A DNA stretch of 64,000 bases, taken from Rallus limicola (taxonomy: Eukaryota > Chordata > Aves > Gruiformes > Rallidae). Location: positions 286,241 through 350,240 of the forward strand of contig JAKCOZ010000252.1 in the NCBI GenBank assembly GCA_022605955.1, read 5' to 3'. Made by a program: the position numbers and the translations under genes. Shown here piece after piece: positions 10,535 to 22,351 of this stretch. The notes beneath the pieces were generated by a model. The model had not been told where the DNA came from. It ran no database searches and was given only the letters and a program-made list of their open reading frames with translations. Each line of letters opens with the position of its first letter. Position 1 is the stretch's first letter.

Positions 10535-12316
10535 ATGCCTTTCAGGCCTAGCTTCTTTACTTTGGGAATTATTGCTGGACGTTTAGCATGTTTTGAACTG
10601 CATTCTGCTAGGGCCGAGAAAAGCACCGTAGGAGGTTCCAGGCATGTTCCCTCTTTTCAGGCAAAGGAAAAGGCTGAGAGCCAAAGTGACAGGGTCTGCT
10701 CGTGTGTCCTGTTAGGAGGTTTCAGACAAGCTATGCCTTTCAGGCCTAGCTTCTTTACTTTGGGAGTTATTGCTGGACGTTTAGCATGTTTTGAACTGCA
10801 GTCTGCTAGGGCCGAGAAAAGCACCGTAGGAGGTTCCAGGCATGTTCCCTCTTTCCAGGCAAAGGAAAAGGCTGAGAGCCAAAGTGACAGGGTCTGCTCG
10901 TGTGTCCTGTTAGGAGGTTTCAGACAAGCTATGCCTTTCAGGCCTAGCTTCTTTACTTTGGGAGTTATTGCTGGACGGTTAGAATGTTTTGAACTGCAGT
11001 CTGCTAGGGCCGAGAAATGCACCGAAGGAGGTTCCAGGCATGTTCCCTCTTTCCAGGCAAAGGAAAAGGCTGAGAGCCAAAGTGACAGGGTCTGCTCGTG
11101 TGTCCTGTTAGGAGGTTTCAGACAAGCTATGCCTTTCAGGCCTAGCTTCTTTACTTTGGGAGTTATTGCTGGACGTTTAGCATGTTTTGAACTGCAGTCT
11201 GCTAGGGCCGAGGAAAGCACCGTAGGAGGTTCCAGGCATGTTCCCTCTTTCCAGGCAAAGGAAAAGGCTGAGAGCCAAAGTGACAGGGTCTGCTCGTGTG
11301 TCCTGTTAGGAGGTTTCCGACAAGCTATGGCTTTCAGGCCTAGCTTCTTTACTTCGGGAGTTATTGCTGGACGTTTAGCATGTTTTGAACTGCAGTCTGC
11401 TAGGGCCGAGAAAAGCACCGTAGGAGGTTCCAGGCATGTTCCCTCTTTCCAGGCAAAGGAAAAGGCTGAGAGCCAAAGTGACAGGGTCTGCTCGTGTGTC
11501 CTGTTAGGAGGTTTCAGACAAGCTATGCCTTTCAGGCCTAGCTTCTTTACTTTGGGAGTTATTGCTGGACGTTTAGCATGTTTTGAACTGCAGTCTGCTA
11601 GGGCCGAGAAAAGCACCGTAGGAGGTTCCAGGCATGTTCCCTCTTTCCAGGCAAAGGAAAAGGCTGAGAGCCAAAGTGACAGGGTCTGCTCGTGTGTCCT
11701 GTTAGGAGGTTTCAGACAAGCTATGCCTTTCAGGCCTAGCTTCTTTACTTTGGGAGTTATTGCTGGACGTTTAGCATGTTTTGAACTGCAGTCTGCTAGG
11801 GCTGAGAAAAGCACCGTAGGAGGTTCCAGGCATGTTCCCTCTTTCCAGGCAAAGGAAAAGGCTGAGAGCCAAAGTGACAGGGTCTGCTCGTGTGTCCTGT
11901 TAGGAGGTTTCAGACAAGCTATGCCTTTCAGGCCTAGCTTCTTTACTTCGGGAGTTATTGCTGGACGTTTAGCATGTTTTGAACTGCAGTCTGCTAGGGC
12001 CGAGAAAAGCACCGTAGGAGGTTCCAGGCATGTTCCCTCTTTCCAGGCAAAGAAAAAGGCTGAGAGCCAAAGTGACAGGGTCTGCTCGTGTGTCCTGTTA
12101 GGAGGTTTCAGACAAGCTATGCCTTTCAGGCCTAGCTTCTTTACTTTGGGAATTATATCTGGACGTTTAGCATGTTTTGAACTGCAGTCTGCTAGGGCCG
12201 AGAAAAGCACTGTAGGAGGTTCCAGGCATGTTCCCTCTTTTCAGGCAAAGGAAAAGGCTGAGAGCCAAAGTGACAGGGTCTGCTCGTGTGTCCTGTTAGG
12301 AGGTTTCAGACAAGCT
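10535..12316. repeat. Staircase duplication, first copy (monomers 54-62)
   Basis: The order begins A34+T123; consensus; G48+A53+A95; G85; G4+C29. It continues consensus; T81; C29+A133; A34+A39/T40+T93+T123. The same landmarks appear downstream at 13505-15682, but the offset grows from 15 to 16 to 17 monomers along the block. For example G48/A53 sits at 10971 and 13941 (15 x 198), and the A133 string at 12051 and 15417 (17 x 198). Two single monomers were therefore gained or lost after the duplication. Confidence 0.78.
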
Positions 12317-13504
12317 ATGCCTTTCAGGCCTAGCTTCTTTACTTTGGGAGTTATTGCTGGCCGTTTAGCATGTTTTGAACTGCAGTCTGCTAGGGCCGAG
12401 AAAAGCACCGTAGGAGGTTCCAGGCATGTTCCCTCTTTCCAGGCAAAGGAAAAGGCTGAGAGCCAAAGTGACAGGGTCTGCTCGTGTGTCCTGTTAGGAG
12501 GTTTCAGACAAGCTATGCCTTTCAGGCCTAGCTTCTTTACTTTGGGAGTTATTGCTGGCCGTTTAGCATGTTTTGAACTGCAGTCTGCTAGGGCCGAGAA
12601 AAGCACCCTAGGAGGTTCCAGGCATGTTCCCTCTTTCCAGGCAAAGGAAAAGGCTGAGAGCCAAAGTGACAGGGTCTGCTCGTGTGTCCTGTTAGGAGGT
12701 TTCAGACAAGCTATGCCTTTCAGGCCTAGCTTCTTTACTTTGGGAGTTATTGCTGGACGTTTAGCATGTTTTGAACTGCAGTCTGCTAGGGCCGAGAAAA
12801 GCACCGTAGGAGGTTCCAGGCATGTTCCCTCTTTCCAGGCAAAGGAAAAGGCTGAGAGCCAAAGTGACAGGGTCTGCTCGTGTGTCCTGTTAGGAGGTTT
12901 CAGACAAGCTATGCCTTTCAGGCCTAGCTTCTTTACTTTGGGAGTTATTGCTGGACGTTTAGCATGTTTTGAACTGCAGTCTGCTAGGGCCGAGAAAAGC
13001 GCCGTAGGAGGTTCCAGGCATGTTCCCTCTTTCCAGGCAAAGGAAAAGGCTGAGAGCCAAAGTGACAGGGTCTGCTCGTGTGTCCTGTTAGGAGGTTTCA
13101 GACAAGCTATGCCTTTCAGGCCTAGCTTCTTTACTTTGGGAGTTATTGCTGGACGTTTAGCATGTTTTGAACTGCAGTCTGCTAGGGCCGAGAAAAGCAC
13201 CGTAGGAGGTTCCAGGCATGTTCCCTCTTTCCAGGCAAAGGAAAAGGCTGAGAGCCAAAGTGACAGGGTCTGCTCGTGTGTCCTGTTAGGAGGTTTCAGA
13301 CAAGCTATGCCTTTCAGGCCTAGCTTCTTTACTTTGGGAGTTATTGCTGGACGTTTAGCATGTTTTGAACTGCAGTCTGCTAGGGCCGAGAAAAGCACCG
13401 AAGGAGGTTCCAGGCATGTTCCCTCTTTCCAGGCAAAGGAAAAGGCTGAGAGCCAAAGTGACAGGGTCTGCTCGTGTGTCCTGTTAGGAGGTTTCAGACA
13501 AGCT

Positions 13505-15682
13505 ATGCCTTTCAGGCCTAGCTTCTTTACTTTGGGAATTATTGCTGGACGTTTAGCATGTTTTGAACTGCAGTCTGCTAGGGCCGAGAAAAGCACCGTA
13601 GGAGGTTCCAGGCATGTTCCCTCTTTTCAGGCAAAGGAAAAGGCTGAGAGCCAAAGTGACAGGGTCTGCTCGTGTGTCCTGTTAGGAGGTTTCAGACAAG
13701 CTATGCCTTTCAGGCCTAGCTTCTTTACTTTGGGAGTTATTGCTGGACGTTTAGCATGTTTTGAACTGCAGTCTGCTAGGGCCGAGAAAAGCACCGTAGG
13801 AGGTTCCAGGCATGTTCCCTCTTTCCAGGCAAAGGAAAAGGCTGAGAGCCAAAGTGACAGGGTCTGCTCGTGTGTCCTGTTAGGAGGTTTCAGACAAGCT
13901 ATGCCTTTCAGGCCTAGCTTCTTTACTTTGGGAGTTATTGCTGGACGGTTAGAATGTTTTGAACTGCAGTCTGCTAGGGCCGAGAAAAGCACCGAAGGAG
14001 GTTCCAGGCATGTTCCCTCTTTCCAGGCAAAGGAAAAGGCTGAGAGCCAAAGTGACAGGGTCTGCTCGTGTGTCCTGTTAGGAGGTTTCAGACAAGCTAT
14101 GCCTTTCAGGCCTAGCTTCTTTACTTTGGGAGTTATTGCTGGACGTTTAGCATGTTTTGAACTGCAGTCTGCTAGGGCCGAGAAAAGCACCGTAGGAGGT
14201 TCCAGGCATGTTCCCTCTTTCCAGGCAAAGGAAAAGGCTGAGAGCCAAAGTGACAGGGTCTGCTCGTGTGTCCTGTTAGGAGGTTTCAGACAAGCTATGC
14301 CTTTCAGGCCTAGCTTCTTTACTTTGGGAGTTATTGCTGGACGTTTAGCATGTTTTGAACTGCAGTCTGCTAGGGCCGAGGAAAGCACCATAGGAGGTTC
14401 CAGGCATGTTCCCTCTTTCCAGGCAAAGGAAAAGGCTGAGAGCCAAAGTGACAGGGTCTGCTCGTGTGTCCTGTTAGGAGGTTTCCGACAAGCTATGGCT
14501 TTCAGGCCTAGCTTCTTTACTTCGGGAGTTATTGCTGGACGTTTAGCATGTTTTGAACTGCAGTCTGCTAGGGCCGAGAAAAGCACCGTAGGAGGTTCCA
14601 GGCATGTTCCCTCTTTCCAGGCAAAGGAAAAGGCTGAGGGCCAAAGTGACAGGGTCTGCTCGTGTGTCCTGTTAGGAGGTTTCAGACAAGCTATGCCTTT
14701 CAGGCCTAGCTTCTGTACTTCGGGAGTTATTGCTGGCCGTTTAGCATGTTTTGAACTGCAGTCTGCTAGGGCCGAGAAAAGCACCGTAGGAGGTTCCAGG
14801 CATGTTCCCTCTTTCCAGGCAAAGGAAAAGGCTGAGAGCCAAAGTGACAGGGTCTGCTCGTGTGTCCTGTTAGGAGGTTTCAGACAAGCTATGCCTTTCA
14901 GGCCTAGCTTCTTTACTTTGGGAGTTATTGCTGGACGTTTAGCATGTTTTGAACTGCAGTCTGCTAGGGCCGAGAAAAGCACCGTAGGAGGTTCCAGGCA
15001 TGTTCCCTCTTTCCAGGCAAAGGAAAAGGCTGAGAGCCAAAGTGACAGGGTCTGCTCGTGTGTCCTGTTAGGAGGTTTCAGACAAGCTATGCCTTTCAGG
15101 CCTAGCTTCTTTACTTTGGGAGTTATTGCTGGACGTTTAGCATGTTTTGAACTGCAGTCTGCTAGGGCTGAGAAAAGCACCGTAGGAGGTTCCAGGCATG
15201 TTCCCTCTTTCCAGGCAAAGGAAAAGGCTGAGAGCCAAAGTGACAGGGTCTGCTCGTGTGTCCTGTTAGGAGGTTTCAGACAAGCTATGCCTTTCAGGCC
15301 TAGCTTCTTTACTTCGGGAGTTATTGCTGGACGTTTAGCATGTTTTGAACTGCAGTCTGCTAGGGCCGAGAAAAGCACCGTAGGAGGTTCCAGGCATGTT
15401 CCCTCTTTCCAGGCAAAGAAAAAGGCTGAGAGCCAAAGTGACAGGGTCTGCTCGTGTGTCCTGTTAGGAGGTTTCAGACAAGCTATGCCTTTCAGGCCTA
15501 GCTTCTTTACTTTGGGAATTATATCTGGACGTTTAGCATGTTTTGAACTGCAGTCTGCTAGGGCCGAGAAAAGCACTGTAGGAGGTTCCAGGCATGTTCC
15601 CTCTTTTCAGGCAAAGGAAAAGGCTGAGAGCCAAAGTGACAGGGTCTGCTCGTGTGTCCTGTTAGGAGGTTTCAGACAAGCT
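13505..15682. repeat. Staircase duplication, second copy (monomers 69-79)
   Basis: This is an eleven-monomer counterpart of the nine-monomer block at 10535. The extra copies lie between the G48/A53 and G85 monomers (monomer 72) and after the G4 monomer (the G23 monomer at 14693). The G23 change (TTCTGTACTT) is seen again at 31326 and 32316. Confidence 0.75.
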
Positions 15683-17266
15683 ATGCCTTTCAGGCCTAGC
15701 TTCTTTACTTTGGGAGTTATTGCTGGACGTTTAGCATGTTTTGAACTGCAGTCTGCTAGGGCCGAGAAAAGCACCGTAGGAGGTTCCAGGCATGTTCCCT
15801 CTTTCCAGGCAAAGGAAAAGGCTGAGAGCCAAAGTGACAGGGTCTGCTCGTGTGTCCTGTTAGGAGGTTTCCGACAAGCTATGGCTTTCAGGCCTAGCTT
15901 CTTTACTTCGGGAGTTATTGCTGGCCGTTTAGCATGTTTTGAACTGCAGTCTGCTAGGGCCGAGAAAAGCACCGTAGGAGGTTCCAGGCATGTTCCCTCT
16001 TTCCAGGCAAAGGAAAAGGCTGAGAGCCAAAGTGACAGGGTCTGCTCGTGTGTCCTGTTAGGAGGTTTCAGACAAGCTATGCCTTTCAGGCCTAGCTTCT
16101 TTACTTTGGGAGTTATTGCTGGACGTTTAGCATGTTTTGAACTGCAGTCTGCTAGGGCCGAGAAAAGCACCGAAGGAGGTTCCAGGCATGTTCCCTCTTT
16201 CCAGGCAAAGGAAAAGGCTGAGAGCCAAAGTGACAGGGTCTGCTCGTGTGTCCTGTTAGGAGGTTTCAGACAAGCTATGCCTTTCAGGCCTAGCTTCTTT
16301 ACTTTGGGAATTATTGCTGGACGTTTAGCATGTTTTGAACTGCAGTCTGCTAGGGCCGAGAAAAGCACCGTAGGAGGTTCCAGGCATGTTCCCTCTTTCC
16401 AGGCAAAGGAAAAGGCTGAGAGCCAAAGTGACAGGGTCTGCTCGTGTGTCCTGTTAGGAGGTTTCAGACAAGCTATGCCTTTCAGGCCTAGCTTCTTTAC
16501 TTTGGGAGTTATTGCTGGACGTTTAGCATGTTTTGAACTGCAGTCTGCTAGGGCCGAGGAAAGCACCGTAGGAGGTTCCAGGCATGTTCCCTCTTTCCAG
16601 GCAAAGGAAAAGGCTGAGAGCCAAAGTGACAGGGTCTGCTCGTGTGTCCTGTTAGTAGGTTTCAGACAAGCTATGCCTTTCAGGCCTAGCTTCTTTACTT
16701 TGGGAGTTATTGCTGGACGTTTAGCATGTTTTGAACTGCAGTCTGCTAGGGCCGAGAAAAGCACCGTAGGAGGTTCCAGGCATGTTCCCTCTTTCCAGGC
16801 AAAGGAAAAGGCTGAGAGCCAAAGTGACAGGGTCTGCTCGTGTGTCCTGTTAGGAGGTTTCAGACAAGCTATGCCTTTCAGGCCTAGCTTCTTTACTTTG
16901 GGAGTTATTGCTGGACGTTTAGCATGTTTTGAACTGCAGTCTGCTAGGGCCGAGAAAAGCACCGTAGGAGGTTCCAGGCATGTTCCCTCTTTCCAGGCAA
17001 AGGAAAAGGCTGAGAGCCAAAGTGACAGGGTCTGCTCGTGTGTCCTGTTAGGAGGTTTCAGACAAGCTATGCCTTTCAGGCCTAGCTTCTTTACTTTGGG
17101 AGTTATTGCTGGACGTTTAGCATGTTTTGAACTGCAGTCTGCTAGGGCCGAGAAAAGCACCGTAGGAGGTTCCAGGCATGTTCCCTCTTTCCAGGCAAAG
17201 GAAAAGGCTGAGAGCCAAAGTGACAGGGTCTGCTCGTGTGTCCTGTTAGGAGGTTTCCGACAAGCT

Positions 17267-19246
17267 ATGGCTTTCAGGCCTAGCTTCTTTACTTCGGGAG
17301 TTATTGCTGGACGTTTAGCATGTTTTGAACTGCAGTCTGCTAGGGCCGAGAAAAGCACCGTAGGAGGTTCCAGGCATGTTCCCTCTTTCCAGGCAAAGGA
17401 AAAGGCTGAGGGCCAAAGTGACAGGGTCTGCTCGTGTGTCCTGTTAGGAGGTTTCAGACAAGCTATGCCTTTCAGGCCTAGCTTCTTTACTTTGGGAGTT
17501 ATTGCTGGACGTTTAGCATGTTTTGAACTGCAGTCTGCTAGGGCCGAGAAAAGCACCGTAGGAGGTTCCAGGCATGTTCCCTCTTTCCAGGCAAAGGAAA
17601 AGGCTGAGAGCCAAAGTGACAGGGTCTGCTCGTGTGTCCTGTTAGGAGGTTTCAGACAAGCTATGCCTTTCAGGCCTAGCTTCTTTACTTTGGGAGTTAT
17701 TGCTGGACGTTTAGCATGTTTTGAACTGCAGTCTGCTAGGGCCGAGAAAAGCACCGTAGGAGGTTCCAGGCATGTTCCCTCTTTCAAGGCAAAGGAAAAG
17801 GCTGAGAGCCAAAGTGACAGGGTCTGCTCGTGTGTCCTGTTAGGAGGTTTCAGACAAGCTATGCCTTTCAGGCCTAGCTTCTTTACTTTGGGAGTTATTG
17901 CTGGACGTTTAGCATGTTTTGAACTGCAGTCTGCTAGGGCCGAGAAAAGCACCGTAGGAGGTTCCAGGCATGTTCCCTCTTTCCAGGCAAAGGAAAAGGC
18001 TGAGAGCCAAAGTGACAGGGTCTGCTCGTGTGTCCTGTTAGGAGGTTTCAGACAAGCTATGCCTTTCAGGCCTAGCTTCTTTACTTTGGGAGTTATTGCT
18101 GGACGTTTAGCATGTTTTGAACTGCAGTCTGCTAGGGCCGAGAAAAGCACCGTAGGAGGTTCCAGGCATGTTCCCTCTTTCCAGGCAAAGGAAAAGGCTG
18201 AGAGCCAAAGTGACAGGGTCTGCTCGTGTGTCCTGTTAGGAGGTTTCCGACAAGCTATGGCTTTCAGGCCTAGCTTCTTTACTTCGGGAGTTATTGCTGG
18301 ACGTTTAGCATGTTTTGAACTGCAGTCTGCTAGGGCCGAGAAAAGCACCGTAGGAGGTTCCAGGCATGTTCCCTCTTTCCAGGCAAAGGAAAAGGCTGAG
18401 GGCCAAAGTGACAGGGTCTGCTCGTGTGTCCTGTTAGGAGGTTTCAGACAAGCTATGCCTTTCAGGCCTAGCTTCTTTACTTTGGGAGTTATTGCTGGAC
18501 GTTTAGCATGTTTTGAACTGCAGTCTGCTAGGGCCGAGAAAAGCACCGTAGGAGGTTCCAGGCATGTTCCCTCTTTCCAGGCAAAGGAAAAGGCTGAGAG
18601 CCAAAGTGACAGGGTCTGCTCGTGTGTCCTGTTAGGAGGTTTCAGACAAGCTATGCCTTTCAGGCCTAGCTTCTTTACTTTGGGAGTTATTGCTGGACGT
18701 TTAGCATGTTTTGAACTGCAGTCTGCTAGGGCCGAGAAAAGCACCGTAGGAGGTTCCAGGCATGTTCCCTCTTTCAAGGCAAAGGAAAAGGCTGAGAGCC
18801 AAAGTGACAGGGTCTGCTCGTGTGTCCTGTTAGGAGGTTTCAGACAAGCTATGCCTTTCAGGCCTAGCTTCTTTACTTTGGGAGTTATTGCTGGACGTTT
18901 AGCATGTTTTGAACTGCAGTCTGCTAGGGCCGAGAAAAGCACCGTAGGAGGTTCCAGGCATGTTCCCTCTTTCCAGGCAAAGGAAAAGGCTGAGAGCCAA
19001 AGTGACAGGGTCTGCTCGTGTGTCCTGTTAGGAGGTTTCAGACAAGCTATGCCTTTCAGGCCTAGCTTGTTTACTTTGGGAGTTATTGCTGGACGTTTAG
19101 CATGTTTTGAACTGCAGTCTGCTAGGGCCGAGAAAAGCACCGTAGGAGGTTCCAGGCATGTTCCCTCTTTCCAGGCAAAGGAAAAGGCTGAGGGCCAAAG
19201 TGACAGGGTCTGCTCGTGTGTCCTGTTAGGAGGTTTCAGACAAGCT
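17267..19246. repeat. Tandem 5-monomer unit, two copies
   Basis: Monomers 88-91 (G4+C29+G145; consensus; A124; consensus) recur as monomers 93-96, 990 bp downstream. The distinctive C190/G4 monomers begin at 17267 and 18257. The fifth monomers differ: the first is consensus and the second carries G21+G145. The second copy leads into a partial version of the ten-monomer block seen at 41. Confidence 0.82.
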
Positions 19247-22200
19247 ATGCCTTTCAGGCCTAGCTTCTTTACTTCGGGAGTTATTGCTGGCCGTTTAGCA
19301 TGTTTTGAACTGCAGTCTGCTAGGGCCGAGAAAAGCACCGTAGGAGGTTCCAGGCATGTTCCCTCTTTCCAGGCAAAGGAAAAGGCTGAGAGCCAAAGTG
19401 ACAGGGTCTGCTCGTGTGTCCTGTTAGGAGGTTTCAGACAAGCTATGCCTTTCAGGCCTAGCTTCTTTACTTTGGGAGTTATTGCTGGACGTTTAGCATG
19501 TTTTGAACTGCAGTCTGCTAGGGCCGAGAAAAGCACCGTAGGAGGTTCCAGGCATGTTCCCTCTTTCCAGGCAAAGGAAAAGGCTGAGAGCCAAAGTGAC
19601 AGGGTCTGCTCGTGTGTCCTGTTAGGAGGTTTCAGACAAGCTATGCCTTTCAGGCCTAGCTTCTTTACTTTGGGAGTTATTGCTGGACGTTTAGCATGTT
19701 TTGAACTGCAGTCTGCTAGGGCCGAGAAAAGCACCGTAGGAGGTTCCAGGCATGTTCCCTCTTTCCAGGCAAAGGAAAAGGCTGAGGGCCAAAGTGACAG
19801 GGTCTGCTCGTGTGTCCTGTTAGGAGGTTTCAGACAAGCTATGCCTTTCAGGCCTAGCTTCTTTACTTTGGGAGTTATTGCTGGCCGTTTAGCATGTTTT
19901 GAACTGCAGTCTGCTAGGGCCGAGAAAAGCACCGTAGGAGGTTCCAGGCATGTTCCCTCTTTCCAGGCAAAGGAAAAGGCTGAGAGCCAAAGTGACAGGG
20001 TCTGCTCGTGTGTCCTGTTAGGAGGTTTCAGACAAGCTATGCCTTTCAGGCCTAGCTTCTTTACTTTGGGAGTTATTGCTGGACGTTTAGCATGTTTTGA
20101 ACTGCAGTCTGCTAGGGCCGAGAAAAGCACCGTAGGAGGTTCCAGGCATGTTCCCTCTTTCCAGGCAAAGGAAAAGGCTGAGGGCCAAAGTGACAGGGTC
20201 TGCTCGTGTGTCCTGTTAGGAGGTTTCAGACAAGCTATGCCTTTCAGGCCTAGCTTCTTTACTTTGGGAGTTATTGCTGGACGTTTAGCACGTTTTGAAC
20301 TGCAGTCTGCTGGGGCCGAGAAAAGCACCGTAGGAGGTTCCAGGCATGTTCCCTCTTTCCAGGCAAAGGAAAAGGCTGAGAGCCAAAGTGACAGGGTCTG
20401 CTCCTGTGTCCTGTTAGGAGGTTTCAGACAAGCTATGCCTTTCAGGCCTAGCTTCTTTACTTTGGGAGTTATTGCTGGACGTTTAGCATGTTTTGAACTG
20501 CAGTCTGCTAGGGCCGAGAAAAGCACCGTAGGAGGTTCCAGGCATGTTCCCTCTTTTCAGGCAAAGGAAAAGGCTGAGAGCCAAAGTGACAGGGTCTGCT
20601 CGTGTGTCCTGTTAGGAGGTTTCAGACAAGCTATGCCTTTCAGGCCTAGCTTCTTTACTTCGGGAGTTATTGCTGGACGTTTAGCATGTTTTGAACTGCA
20701 GTCTGCTAGGGCCGAGAAAAGCACCGTAGGAGGTTCCAGGCATGTTCCCTCTTTCCAGGCAAAGGAAAAGGCTGAGAGCCAAAGTGACAGGGTCTGCTCG
20801 TGTGTCCTGTTAGGAGGTTTCAGACAAGCTATGCCTTTCAGGCCTAGCTTCTTTACTTTGGGAATTATATCTGGACGTTTAGCATGTTTTGAACTGCAGT
20901 CTGCTAGCGCCGAGAAAAGCACCGTAGGAGGTTCCAGGCATGTTCCCTCTTTTCAGGCAAAGGAAAAGGCTGAGAGCCAAAGTGACAGGGTCTGCTCGTG
21001 TGTCCTGTTAGGAGGTTTCAGACAAGCTATGCCTTTCAGGCCTAGCTTCTTTACTTTGGGAGTTATTGCTGGACGTTTAGCATGTTTTGAACTGCAGTCT
21101 GCTAGGGCCGAGAAAAGCACCGTAGGAGGTTCCAGGCATGTTCCCTCTTTCCAGGCAAAGGAAAAGGCTGAGAGCCAAAGTGACAGGGTCTGCTCGTGTG
21201 TCCTGTTAGGAGGTTTCAGACAAGCTATGCCTTTCAGGCCTAGCTTCTTTACTTCGGGAGTTATTGCTGGACGTTTAGCATGTTTTGAACTGCAGTCTGC
21301 TAGGGCCGAGAAAAGCACCGTAGGAGGTTCCAGGCATGTTCCCTCTTTCCAGGCAAAGGAAAAGGCTGAGAGCCAAAGTGACAGGGTCTGCTCGTGTGTC
21401 CTGTTAGGAGGTTTCAGACAAGCTATGCCTTTCAGGCCTAGCTTCTTTACTTCGAGAGTTATTGCTGGACGTTTAGCATGTTTTGAACTGCAGTCTGCTA
21501 GGGCCGAGAAAAGCACCGTAGGAGGTTCCAGGCATGTTCCCTCTTTCCAGGCAAAGGAAAAGGCTGAGAGCCAAAGTGACAGGGTCTGCTCGTGTGTCCT
21601 GTTAGGAGGTTTCCGACAAGCTATGGCTTTCAGGCCTAGCTTCTTTACTTTGGGAGTTATTGCTGGACGTTTAGCATGTTTTGAACTGCAGTCTGCTAGG
21701 GCCGAGAAAAGCACCGTAGGAGGTTCCAGGCATGTTCCCTCTTTCCAGGCAAAGGAAAAGGCTGAGAGCCAAAGTGACAGGGTCTGCTCGTGTGTCCTGT
21801 TAGGAGGTTTCAGACAAGCTATGCCTTTCAGGCCTAGCTTCTTTACTTTGGGAGTTATTGCTGGACGTTTAGCATGTTTTGAACTGCAGTCTGCTAGGGC
21901 CGAGAAAAGCACCGTAGGAGGTTCCAGGCATGTTCCCTCTTTCCAGGCAAAGGAAAAGGCTGAGAGCCAAAGTGACAGGGTCTGCTCGTGTGTCCTGTTA
22001 GGAGGATTCAGACAAGCTATGCCTTTCAGGCCTAGCTTCTTTACTTCGGGAGTTATTGCTGGACGTTTAGCATGTTTTGAACTGCAGTCTGCTAGGGCCG
22101 AGAAAAGCACCGTAGGAGGTTCCAGGCATGTTCCCTCTTTCCAGGCAAAGGAAAAGGCTGAGGGCCAAAGTGACAGGGTCTGCTCGTGTGTCCTGTTAGG

Positions 22201-22348
22201 AGGTTTCAGACAAGCTATGCCTTTCAGGCCTAGCTTCTTTACTTTGGGAGTTATTGCTGGACGTTTAGCATGTTTTGAAATGCAGTCTGCTAGGGCCGAG
22301 GAAAGCACCGTAGGAGGTTCCAGGCATGTTCCCTCTTTCCAGGCAAAG

Positions 22349-22351
22349 TAA
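22349..22351 (+). other. T133 variant: stop codon in the open + frame
   Basis: G to T at m133 changes AAGGAAAAG to AAGTAAAAG in monomer 113. It is the only nonsense change in the first 113 monomers of the continuous + frame. The same change recurs at 25122-25124 in monomer 127, 14 monomers plus the inserted base away, so it probably spread by exchange and did not arise twice. Confidence 0.9.

Noticed and set aside
41..22351. Giant + strand protein of 7436 residues, with similar ones at 25188-42662 and 46767-56717
   Set aside because: The frame is open only because a stop-free 66-codon unit is tandemly repeated. The opposite strand is open too, amino-acid-changing variants dominate as expected without selection, and the ends are frameshifts or a single T133 stop. 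There is no domain, no 5' context and no unique sequence.
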